Positions 1 through 6,833 of a stretch of 64,000 bases of DNA are shown here, one piece after another. The stretch lies in the NCBI GenBank assembly GCA_963759735.1, contig CAVXAF010000007.1, positions 496,001-560,000 of the forward strand, read 5' to 3'. A model generated the notes under the pieces. That model was not told where the DNA came from. It ran no database searches and was given only the letters and a program-made list of their open reading frames with translations. This DNA comes from Hyphomicrobium_A sp963759735 (GTDB lineage: Bacteria > Pseudomonadota > Alphaproteobacteria > Rhizobiales > Hyphomicrobiaceae). The position numbers and the translations under genes are program-made. Within the stretch, counting starts at the first letter, position 1; each line of letters begins with the position of its first letter.

Positions 1-828
1 TCGTCTACGACTTCGACGGCACGCTCTCCCCGCGCCCCATGCAGGACTACGCCTTCCTGCCGCAAATCGGCATCGACCCAGAGGCCTTCTGGAAGAGAGT
101 CGAACGACATCGCGCGCCGCGAAGGCGCCGACGGGCTCATCTCCTACATGCGCCTCATGTACCAGAAGGCCAAGGCGGCCGGCGTCCGCATCGACCGCAA
201 GGACCTCGTCGCGCAGGGCAAGCACGTCGAGTTGTTCCCCGGCGTCGAGGAATGGTTCGATGAGATCGGCGCGTACGTGAAGCTGCGCGCCGAGACGCAG
301 AATATCGCCCTGCGCCACTACGTCGTTTCGGCTGGCCTCACCGAAATCATCGAAGGCACGCGCATCTACAAGCGCTTCCACAACGTCTTCGCGTCCGAAT
401 ACTGGTTCGATGCCTATGACCTGCCGTACCCCAAGCGAGTCATCACCGACACCGGCAAGACGCAGTACCTGTTCCGCATCAACAAGGGCATCGAGGATCT
501 CGGCCAGGGCATTAACGAGCACATGGACGAGGATCAGCGCCCCATCCCGTTCGCCAACATGATCTATTTCGGCGACGGCGATACGGACGTGCCGTCGATG
601 GCGGTGATGCGCAAGAACGGCGGCCATGCCGTTGCGGTGCACACGCCGGGCCTGCCGCCCGACAAATGCGTGCATCTGTTCAAGGCGGGCCGCTGCGATT
701 TCTTTGCCCCCGCCGATTACCGCCGCGGCTCGGATTTGTTCAAGCGCACGTGCCTCCTGCTTGACCGCGTCCTCGCCGATATCCGCATCCACGAGGAATC
801 CTGGCGGTTGTCTCGGGAAGTGAAGTGA
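1..828 (+). pseudogene. HAD-family hydrolase, 5'-truncated by the window edge and frameshifted
   Basis: This is a haloacid dehalogenase-superfamily phosphohydrolase whose substrate cannot be told from sequence. Motif I (DFDGT) is read in frame 3 from about position 9. The rest of the protein, including the acidic motif IV GDGDTD at 571-588, is read in frame 1 from about position 105 onward. A single extra base near 96-104 explains the switch: the frame-3 peptide ends sensibly at EAFWKRV and the frame-1 peptide resumes at DIARREGADG. The gene starts upstream of the window, so total length is unknown. The two HAD motifs sit on opposite sides of the frameshift, so the sequence as given would not make an active enzyme. 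Consensus error is likelier than decay, because the remainder is clean to the stop codon. No partner genes are visible upstream; intergenic repeats begin right after the stop. Confidence 0.75.
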
Positions 829-836
829 CGACCCTC

Positions 837-892
837 CGTCATCCTGGCGTTGTGGCGGAGCCACGCTTCGCATGGACGGCCGGGATCCAAGC
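837..892 (+). repeat. Palindromic intergenic repeat, copy 1
   Basis: This is a short element with outer arms resembling CGTCATCCTGG and CCGGGATCC around an inner hairpin GTGGC-gga-GCCAC (852-864). Related copies lie in opposite orientation inside the 189-bp tandem units (1073-1116 and 1262-1305) and at 1697-1753. In those copies the inner stem reads ATGGC/GCCAT, so both sides of the stem have changed together. That suggests the fold, not only the sequence, is kept. It starts 9 bases after the HAD stop codon and is not coding. Confidence 0.6.
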
Positions 893-921
893 AAGTCTCC
901 CCGATCGCAACCTTCGTCGGG

Positions 922-1110
922 GTGACGTGGAGAAACCTTCTCGGCCGTCATGCCGGCGTAGGCCGGCACCCACGCAAGTCTCCCCGATCGCAACGTGGCG
1001 AGGAAGAGACGGGTCCGGCGCAGCAAATTCAACTTCACCAAACGCGTGTGTTGAAGCTGGCGTAGGCCGCGACCCATCCATGCGCAGCATGGCTTCGCCA
1101 TGACGTCGGG
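922..1110. repeat. 189-bp tandem duplication, unit 1
   Basis: This is the first of two apparently identical 189-bp direct repeats; the same sequence starts again at 1111. The unit contains a perfect hairpin, TGCCGGC-gtag-GCCGGCA (951-968), and a reverse-oriented copy of the palindromic element with inner stem ATGGC-ttc-GCCAT (1089-1101). Open frames across it (for example on the minus strand, 839-1279) are repeated peptides from the duplication and are not considered genes. Confidence 0.85.
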
Positions 1111-1299
1111 GTGACGTGGAGAAACCTTCTCGGCCGTCATGCCGGCGTAGGCCGGCACCCACGCAAGTCTCCCCGATCGCAACGTGGCGAGGAAGAGACG
1201 GGTCCGGCGCAGCAAATTCAACTTCACCAAACGCGTGTGTTGAAGCTGGCGTAGGCCGCGACCCATCCATGCGCAGCATGGCTTCGCCATGACGTCGGG
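1111..1299. repeat. 189-bp tandem duplication, unit 2
   Basis: This is the second copy, with no difference from unit 1 that I can see by eye. The homology continues a few bases further (GTGACG at 1300-1305), so the exact breakpoint cannot be placed. The palindromic element at its right end finishes about 20 bases before the stop codon of the GIY-YIG gene. Identity this complete implies a recent duplication or an assembly artefact. Confidence 0.85.
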
Positions 1300-1324
1300 G
1301 TGACGATCGTGCGCGGCGTTAGCG

Positions 1325-1669
1325 CTACGGCTTCCCTCGCGCGCTGTCGGCTGGGCCGTCTGCGATCTCGCCGGTCGCGGGATCGAAAAGGTTCGTCCAT
1401 TCCGGGTTCATCCCCTCGATGAGCCGTACCTTCCAAGCACGCTGCCATTCCTTCAGCTGCTTTTCGCGCCGGATCGCCGCAGTCATGTCATCGTGGAATT
1501 CGCAGTAAACGAGTTGCTTTACGCCATAGCGTTTGGTGAAGCCAGGGATCAGCGCCTGATCATGCTCGGCCATTCGCCCATGCAAGTCGCTCGTCACGCC
1601 GACGTAGAGAATGCCGTCGCGCTTGCTTGCGAGGATGTAGACGCAGGGGCTCTTCATACGCGTGATCAT
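1325..1669 (-). CDS. GIY-YIG nuclease family protein
   Basis: This is a stand-alone GIY-YIG domain protein of about 114 residues, the usual size for the YhbQ-like branch. Near the N-terminus it has VYILASKRDGILYVGVTSDL, which holds both halves of the GIY-YIG core (VYI and YVG). It is followed by a conserved Arg (GRMAEHD) and the typical RYGVKQLVY and REKQLKEWQRAWK segments. The start is ambiguous: ATG at 1669 or ATG at 1657 (MKSPCVY). The frame stays open back to 1780, but that extension is only translation of the palindromic repeat. Family members cut branched or nicked DNA, though most small ones are uncharacterised. Repeat copies lie just upstream (1697-1753) and just downstream (1262-1305), in the same orientation relative to the gene. 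Confidence 0.85.
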   Translation of the reverse strand: MITRMKSPCVYILASKRDGILYVGVTSDLHGRMAEHDQALIPGFTKRYGVKQLVYCEFHDDMTAAIRREKQLKEWQRAWKVRLIEGMNPEWTNLFDPATGEIADGPADSARGKP

Positions 1670-1696
1670 TCGTCGCCGGGCGAGTTTCGGCAAGCT

Positions 1697-1753
1697 GGCG
1701 TGGATCCCGGCCGTCCATGCGCAGCATGGCTTCGCCATGACGCCGGGATGACG
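1697..1753 (-). repeat. Palindromic intergenic repeat, copy upstream of the GIY-YIG gene
   Basis: This copy has arms GGATCCCGG and CCGGGATGACG around the inner hairpin ATGGC-ttc-GCCAT (1726-1738). On the minus strand it reads in the same direction as the GIY-YIG gene and ends about 28 bases before its ATG at 1669. It is closely similar to the element at 837-892 read on the plus strand. Confidence 0.6.
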
Positions 1754-1845
1754 TGGAGAAGCGTAAAAGCGGCACCTCACGCCCTACTCCCGAAGCGTTG
1801 GCGACCCTACATGTCGTTGGCTGCCCATAAAAAAGGAGCACGCAG

Positions 1846-2130
1846 ATGCTCGCCGACACCCATGCCGTCCGCTGCGCCGCCATTGCGCTGGCGCTCACCG
1901 CGCCGCTCTTCGCCGCCACCACCGCCGAGGCCCAGCTCCGCCGCGGCGTGAAGCCCTATTACTCCGAGAGCTATGAAACCCGCGGACCGCAGCGCGGCTA
2001 CGAAGGCTATGTCGCGCCCGACTATTACTGCTCTTACAAGCGCTTCCCCAATCGGGAGTGCACCACCGGCAAGGGCGGCAAGCAGCGCTGCCGCGTCGTA
2101 AGCTGGCGCCTCGAGCAGACGTGTCAGTAA
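1846..2130 (+). CDS. Small secreted protein of unknown function
   Basis: This encodes 94 residues with a clear Sec signal peptide: a hydrophobic stretch over about residues 10-25 and a probable cleavage after TTAEA. The mature part is short, Tyr- and Arg-rich, and has four cysteines (YYCSY, REC, QRCR, QTC), which could form two disulphides in the periplasm. A strong ribosome binding site (AAAAAAGGAG) lies about 8 bases before the ATG and fixes the start. I do not recognise the family. It looks like one of the small exported proteins common in Hyphomicrobiales. Confidence 0.7.
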   Translation: MLADTHAVRCAAIALALTAPLFAATTAEAQLRRGVKPYYSESYETRGPQRGYEGYVAPDYYCSYKRFPNRECTTGKGGKQRCRVVSWRLEQTCQ

Positions 2131-2853
2131 GGGCCGCCCAGTAAACGCGGGCAACTGGGGGCGCGACACGCGCGCGACAAACTAATCCCCGCGCTTCCCG
2201 CCCGCCGCATACTCCGCTCATTCCTGCTCGCACGAGGGACGCATCAGCTGAGCGGCCGACGCGGGGCAGGAACGGTGCCCGGTTGAGGCGGCGTTGCTGT
2301 CCGTTCGCAGCGTCGACGCGAGAGTAGCTCTCTCAGATTCCGGGGCAACGCCCGAGGCCTTGTGCCCCCAGCAATGGGACGCAGGGAAGCCCTTCGTCAG
2401 CGGCGCTCCCACATTCACTTGTGAGCGCAGCCGCCAGAGGTCCTGAACGACGCATAGCCCGGCCACGTAAAGTCGCCGGGTGGGACCTGAGGCGCGTTGA
2501 CGCCGAGATAGCAACCTCGGCTTTGCAGTAGCCGCACGCGGGCGCCGGAAGGCTGCCGGACTTGTTACTGAGATGGCGGTCGATTGGCGTCCGCGCTCCC
2601 TCGTTTGTTTTTCATCCCTCGGCGCTGCGGCGCGCGAGAACGCAGACCCGCATCCGCACGGCGCTGTGCGCATCTCACACGCCGTTGTGGATAGAACCCG
2701 GCGGGGCCCACTTGCGGCGCGCCGTTTCGGCTAACGTCTGTGCACCAATTCTGCGTACCACCCGCAATGATCCGCGCGGCATAAGCCGCAAGCGCCCCCA
2801 GTAGCGTCGCGTCCCACGTTCTTAAAGGCGCCGTCCAGAACGCACTCGGGAGA
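2131..2853. other. Gene-poor interval with one unassigned open frame
   Basis: About 720 bases without a gene I can support. A minus-strand frame at 2218-2673 (151 codons) stays open but has no recognisable domain, is Arg/Ser/Ala-rich like a shadow translation, and has no obvious ribosome binding site; a real or spurious ORF over an RNA cannot be excluded. At its downstream end, minus-strand sequence near 2184-2215 reads AGTATGC followed soon by GCGGGGATTAGTTT. Both strings recur on the plus strand at about 17866-17900 in another gene-free stretch. No tRNA, tmRNA, SRP RNA or RNase P signature was seen. Confidence 0.4.
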
Positions 2854-3357
2854 ATGACCATGATCAAATCCACGACTCTCGCGCTCGCGGCGCTCATCGC
2901 CGTTCCCGTCACCACCGCGCCCGTCGCCGCCTCCGACTACTGGGACTGGAGCATGGGTTCGGGCAATCCGACCACCCGCCAGAAGGCCCGCGCCAAGTAC
3001 GCTAAGCGCTACACCAAGCAGAGCAGCCCGACCAAGGTCATGGCCTACGTGAAACGCGACGGCGATGAGAAGCTCGCCGACCGCCGCGAATTCACCTGCG
3101 CCGACAAAGTGCGCGGCCTCGGCACGCAGTGGATCGGCACCGAAGGCGCCATGGATGCGGCGAAGAAAGATTGGATGGAGCGCGTGCGCTACGACTACGG
3201 CGAGTCGTTCCTCGACATGAACAACGCCAAGGACTTCGTATCCCGCTGCGGGCGCGTGTCCATTGGCGAGACGATGGGCCAGGTCATGTACCGGTGCGAA
3301 ATCCTCGCCCGGCCGTGCAAGGGTACTATGAACGACACCAAGGCGGCGGCGAAGTAA
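2854..3357 (+). CDS. Secreted protein of unknown function
   Basis: This encodes 167 residues with an N-terminal signal peptide and probable cleavage after APVAA. The mature domain begins SDYWDWSMGSG and is rich in Lys, Arg and Asp. It has four cysteines (FTCADK, SRCGR, YRCE, RPCK) that could form disulphides after export. The ATG at 2854 follows a GGGAGAA ribosome binding site; ATG at 2860 is an alternative. A strong stem-loop at 3380-3413 follows the stop, so it is probably a single-gene transcript. No family was recognised. Confidence 0.7.
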   Translation: MTMIKSTTLALAALIAVPVTTAPVAASDYWDWSMGSGNPTTRQKARAKYAKRYTKQSSPTKVMAYVKRDGDEKLADRREFTCADKVRGLGTQWIGTEGAMDAAKKDWMERVRYDYGESFLDMNNAKDFVSRCGRVSIGETMGQVMYRCEILARPCKGTMNDTKAAAK

Positions 3358-3379
3358 GCTGCCCAGGACGAGCAAGGCG

Positions 3380-3413
3380 CGGGCGGGCGTGGGTTGGTCC
3401 CCATACCCGCCCG
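3380..3413 (+). terminator. Probable intrinsic terminator
   Basis: This is a GC-rich inverted repeat of roughly 13-15 pairs with a TTGGT loop (arms around 3380-3393 and 3399-3413). It is followed by the moderately T-rich TTGTCGTTGTG. It lies 22 bases after the secreted-protein stop codon and before the PspC ribosome binding site. Confidence 0.5.
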
Positions 3414-3528
3414 TTGTCGTTGTGCACGCCTCTTAAACTAGCCGCCTGATAAACGGGGACGGCCTGAAACTTATGGCCGAAGTGAGCGTTACTGGCGAAA
3501 CGCATCTGACCGACCTTAGGAGGCCGCC

Positions 3529-3756
3529 ATGTCCCTCGATGATCCAATCAGCCAACCCCTGGAGCGTGTGCGCAAGGGCAAGCTCATCGCCGGCGTCTGC
3601 GGCGGCATCGCCAAGTGGTTGGGCTGGGATCCGACGCTGGTGCGGCTCGGCTACGTCGTGCTGTCGATCGTCTCGGTCGGCTTTCCCGGCCTGCTCATCT
3701 ACATCCTGCTTTGGATCGTGATGCCGCAGGAGCCCGCCTACCCCGGCAATGCGTAG
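3529..3756 (+). CDS. PspC domain protein
   Basis: A 75-residue protein that is essentially one PspC domain. It has the diagnostic GKLIAGVCGGIAKWLGWDP segment (about residues 17-35), then one hydrophobic membrane helix over about residues 40-64 ending in LLWIVMP. PspC proteins sit in the inner membrane and in enterobacteria belong to the phage-shock envelope-stress response. Here no pspA or pspB neighbour is seen, so a stress role is inference. A near-ideal AGGAGG site 7 bases before the ATG sets the start. The last 19 bases overlap the convergent rsmD gene. Confidence 0.85.
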   Translation: MSLDDPISQPLERVRKGKLIAGVCGGIAKWLGWDPTLVRLGYVVLSIVSVGFPGLLIYILLWIVMPQEPAYPGNA

Positions 3757-4304
3757 CGCGCGATAAGGATCTGCGTGTCGCTGTAGGTGCGCCGGTCGGC
3801 TTCAGTGAAAGCTGGCGGCAGCGCGATGTTTGTCCCCGCCCGCTCTTCCACGACGACAATGGCGCCAGCGGTGAGCCATCCGCCATCGGCAAGCGCGGTC
3901 AGCGCGCGTTCGCCGAGCCCCTGACCGTACGGTGGATCCAGGAAAGCCAGATTGAACGGCGCCATCGTGCCGGCCGGTCCGAGGTCGGCGGCATCGCGGC
4001 GGAAGATGCGGGTGACGCCGGTGAGCCCGAACGTTTCGATGTTGGTGCGCACCAGCCCGCGCGCTTCGGCGTCGTTGTCGACGAAAAGGCAGAACGCCGC
4101 CCCGCGGGAGATGGCTTCGAGGCCTAGCGCCCCGGTCCCGGCGAACAGGTCGATGACGCGCGCGCCATCAAGGCTGAGGCCGTCGACGCCATGCGCCAGG
4201 ATGTTGAACAGGCTCTCGCGCACCCGGTCGGCAGTCGGGCGCAAACCCTCATGCCGCGGGCTGGCGATGGACCGGCCGCGCAAGCTGCCTCCGACGATTC
4301 TCAT
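3738..4304 (-). CDS. rsmD: 16S rRNA (guanine(966)-N(2))-methyltransferase RsmD
   Basis: This 188-residue enzyme methylates G966 of 16S rRNA using S-adenosylmethionine. The N-terminus MRIVGGSLRGR and the segment RPTADRVRESLFNIL are hallmarks of the family. The SAM-binding motif DLFAGTGALGLEA is at residues 52-64 and the catalytic DPPY motif at 123-126. Length is typical. It lies 10 bases downstream of the pseudouridine synthase gene on the same strand, so the two RNA-modification genes are probably one transcript. Its 3' end overlaps the convergent pspC-like gene by 19 bases. Confidence 0.93.
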   Translation of the reverse strand: MRIVGGSLRGRSIASPRHEGLRPTADRVRESLFNILAHGVDGLSLDGARVIDLFAGTGALGLEAISRGAAFCLFVDNDAEARGLVRTNIETFGLTGVTRIFRRDAADLGPAGTMAPFNLAFLDPPYGQGLGERALTALADGGWLTAGAIVVVEERAGTNIALPPAFTEADRRTYSDTQILIARYALPG

Positions 4305-4314
4305 GCCGTGCGCC

Positions 4315-5271
4315 TCATGCCTTGGGCGGGCGCTTGGCGTTGCGCACTCGGCGCTGCGCGCGCTCCTCCTCTATCGTTTCGTTGACATTGAGCTCGGCGG
4401 CAAGGCGTGCGCCAAGCTGATCGGACAGCACGTGCCGCTTCACCGCTTCGGCCTCGCCGGGCTTCAACTCGAGCAGCTGGAAAGGCCCGTAAGAAATCCG
4501 GATCAGCCGGTTCACTTCGACACCAAGGTGAGAGAGGATGCGCCGCACTTCGCGGTTCTTGCCCTCGCGCAGACCCATGGTGATCCACATGTTGCCGCTT
4601 TGCACACTGTCGAGGGTGGCTTCGATCGGCCCGTAGCGCACGCCCTCGATCTCGATGCCGTCCTTCAGCTTGTCGAGTTCGGCCTGCGAGACGCGCCCGT
4701 GAGCACGCACGCGATAGCGGCGCAGCCAGCCGGTCGAGGGAAGCTCCATGTGGCGGGCGACGGCACCAACGTTGGTGAGCAGCAACAAGCCCTCGCTGTT
4801 GAAGTCGAGACGCCCCACCGAAACAACGCGCGGCAGACCCTCGGGCAGCGATTCAAAAACCGTCGGGCGCCCTTGCGGGTCGCTGTGCGTGGTGACAAGC
4901 CCGCGCGGTTTATAATAGCGCCACAGGCGCGGCGGCTCAGCCGTCGGCAGCGGCTTGCCGTCGACCAGCACCTTGTCCTTGGCGGTCACCTCGAACGCCG
5001 GCGTCGTCAGCAGCTTGCCGTTGACGTTGACGCGGCGCTGCTCGATCCAGCGCTCGGCCTCGCGGCGCGAGCACAGGCCGGCCCGCGCCATCGCCTTGGC
5101 GATGCGCAGCGGCTCGTCGGGCCCGGCGGCCGGCGCCGGCTGGGGCTTGCCGCGCGGCCTGACCGGAGACTTGACCGGAGACTTGTGCACAGGCTTGCCA
5201 GGGGTGGCACCATGGGGCGGCTTGGCCCTCGCCTTGTACTTTGGCCGCTGGGATGGCTTATCGGCGGGCAT
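4315..5271 (-). CDS. Pseudouridine synthase, RluB/RsuA family
   Basis: About 318 residues. A basic, Pro/Lys-rich N-terminal tail (about residues 1-50) precedes an S4 RNA-binding domain (about 53-100, CSRREAERWIEQRRVNVNG). The RsuA/RluB catalytic domain follows, with the active-site Asp156 in GRLDFNSEGLLLLTN. Such enzymes convert specific rRNA uridines to pseudouridine; RluB (23S) is more likely than RsuA because of the length and tail, but the target is inferred. I chose ATG at 5271 because the longer frame to 5328 would run into the divergent tadA coding region. It is co-directional with rsmD. Confidence 0.88.
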   Translation of the reverse strand: MPADKPSQRPKYKARAKPPHGATPGKPVHKSPVKSPVRPRGKPQPAPAAGPDEPLRIAKAMARAGLCSRREAERWIEQRRVNVNGKLLTTPAFEVTAKDKVLVDGKPLPTAEPPRLWRYYKPRGLVTTHSDPQGRPTVFESLPEGLPRVVSVGRLDFNSEGLLLLTNVGAVARHMELPSTGWLRRYRVRAHGRVSQAELDKLKDGIEIEGVRYGPIEATLDSVQSGNMWITMGLREGKNREVRRILSHLGVEVNRLIRISYGPFQLLELKPGEAEAVKRHVLSDQLGARLAAELNVNETIEEERAQRRVRNAKRPPKA

Positions 5272-5301
5272 GGATCCATCGATGTTGGTTGAGCGAGCCT
5301 T

Positions 5302-5760
5302 ATGACACTGGAGCGCGATCAGAGCCACATGTTGCGCGCGCTATCCGAAGCCCAGGCGGCCGGGGCGCGCGGCGAGGTGCCGATCGGGGCAGTGATCGCC
5401 GGGCCGGACGGCGCCCTGCTCGCTGGCGCCGGTAACCGCACGCGGGAGCTGAACGACCCCACCGCCCACGCCGAGCTGCTGGTGATCCGCGCCGCCTGCG
5501 CGCGCCTCGGGGCCGAGCGGCTGACGGGATGTGATCTCTACGTGACGCTGGAGCCATGCCCGATGTGCGCTGCCGCCATCTCCTTCGCCCGCATTCGGCG
5601 GCTCTACTATGGCGCTGCCGACCCCAAGGGCGGCGGCGTCGAGCACGGCGCGCGCATCTTCAGCCAGCCGACCTGCCATCACGCGCCGGAAATCTATCCC
5701 GGCATCGACGAAGCGCGCGCCGCCGCGCTGCTCAAGGCATTCTTCCAGCACAGGCGCTAG
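5302..5760 (+). CDS. tadA: tRNA adenosine(34) deaminase TadA
   Basis: This 152-residue zinc deaminase converts A34 to inosine in the wobble position of tRNA-Arg(ACG). The zinc and catalytic motif HAE is at residues 56-58 (TAHAELL) and the second zinc motif PCPMC at 85-89, with the expected spacing. Downstream the family-typical YYGAADPKGGGVEHG is present. It is divergent from the pseudouridine synthase gene, only 30 bases away. It overlaps the stop codon of the convergent patatin gene by 4 bases. This tadA is the tRNA editing gene, not the Tad pilus ATPase encoded at 45580-47043. Confidence 0.93.
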   Translation: MTLERDQSHMLRALSEAQAAGARGEVPIGAVIAGPDGALLAGAGNRTRELNDPTAHAELLVIRAACARLGAERLTGCDLYVTLEPCPMCAAAISFARIRRLYYGAADPKGGGVEHGARIFSQPTCHHAPEIYPGIDEARAAALLKAFFQHRR

Positions 5761-6758
5761 GTTTGCGTCTTGGCGCGCCGCTCCCGCTTCATCAGCATGC
5801 GACGGCCACGCCTTTGCGGCTCCGGCAGTTCGGGGAGCAGCGACGCATGATCGGCCTCCTCAGCGGCAGGCAGCGTTTGCGCCTCGAGCATGCGGGCGAG
5901 CTGCGCCTTGACGCGCTCCTTGGCCGGTTCGGCGGCAGCCAGGATCTCCTCGATCTTGAGAAAGTCGAGGATCTGGAAGCGGCTCGTCCCCGCGTCGATG
6001 TAGAGATCAGGCTGCTGCGTGCGCAGTTTTTCGCGAATGATGCTGCGCTCGAAAATGAAGTTGCTGGCAAACAGCGTTTCCCACGCCTTCGGCATCTCCT
6101 GGCCGGCACGCCGCACTGGCGCGCCGCTGGCATCGACGGCGACGATCAGGTCTGCCTCGCCAGCGATGAGATCGAAAGGCAGCGGATTGACGAGCCCGCC
6201 GTCGATCAGCACCCGCCCGTCGATGACCATGGGCTGGAAGAGCACCGGCAGCGCCATGCTCGCTGCGACGGCTTGGCGTAGGGCGCCGGACGAGAACACA
6301 ACCGCTTCCTGCGCGTAGAAGTCGGAAGCGACGATCTTGAGCGGCGTCGTCAGGCTTTCGAACTCGCGGGGAACGCGCGCCGGCAGGATGATGTCGAGCA
6401 GCCGCTCGGGGGCGAGGAAGGCCGGCCGCGGCGCAAGGGCGTTGAAGAAGCCGCCGGAGGCTCGCACACGCGCCGAGTAAAGATCGCGCACGAGGTCGAG
6501 GCGCTTCTTCAGGACCTCGAAGGTATGGGCGCGGATCTGCTTGCCGCTGAGACCGGCGGCGTAGGCGGCCGCGAAAATCGCCCCGATCGATGTTCCGGCA
6601 ATGATCTTGGGACGCAGGCCAAGCTCGTCGAAAGCCTCCAGGATGGGAATGTGCGCCAGTCCGCGCGCGCCGCCGCCGCCAAGTGCCAAGCCTATGCTAG
6701 GCGTGCCCGAGCGTGGTGCGGGTGTCGGTGCCGAGCTGACTTGGACGGGCTTCTTCAT
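5757..6758 (-). CDS. Patatin-like phospholipase family protein
   Basis: This is a serine acyl hydrolase of about 333 residues. The oxyanion-hole motif GGGGARG is at residues 27-33 and the nucleophile elbow GTSIG at 55-59 (Ser57). The catalytic Asp lies in VLIDGGLVNPLPF. Relatives in proteobacteria (RssA/NTE type) hydrolyse lysophospholipids or acyl esters. There is no signal peptide, so it acts in the cytoplasm or at the inner membrane. ATG at 6758 is preferred; a TTG at 6803 in the same frame would add 15 residues without homology. It is convergent with tadA, with overlapping stop codons. Confidence 0.88.
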   Translation of the reverse strand: MKKPVQVSSAPTPAPRSGTPSIGLALGGGGARGLAHIPILEAFDELGLRPKIIAGTSIGAIFAAAYAAGLSGKQIRAHTFEVLKKRLDLVRDLYSARVRASGGFFNALAPRPAFLAPERLLDIILPARVPREFESLTTPLKIVASDFYAQEAVVFSSGALRQAVAASMALPVLFQPMVIDGRVLIDGGLVNPLPFDLIAGEADLIVAVDASGAPVRRAGQEMPKAWETLFASNFIFERSIIREKLRTQQPDLYIDAGTSRFQILDFLKIEEILAAAEPAKERVKAQLARMLEAQTLPAAEEADHASLLPELPEPQRRGRRMLMKRERRAKTQT

Positions 6759-6833
6759 CGGAGCAGGTGCGGTCCTTGGGTGAAGCGGCAACTTAGGCCG
6801 CAAAGATTGTTGCCGTTTGTTGATGCCGGCGCA

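Noticed and set aside
839..1279. Minus-strand open frame across the tandem repeats
   Set aside because: Its peptide is a duplicated translation of the 189-bp units, with no ribosome binding site or domain.
2131..2853. tmRNA, SRP RNA or RNase P RNA
   Set aside because: None of the conserved core sequences I know could be found on either strand.
3952..5292. 446-codon plus-strand open frame
   Set aside because: It runs antisense to rsmD and the pseudouridine synthase and has no domain.
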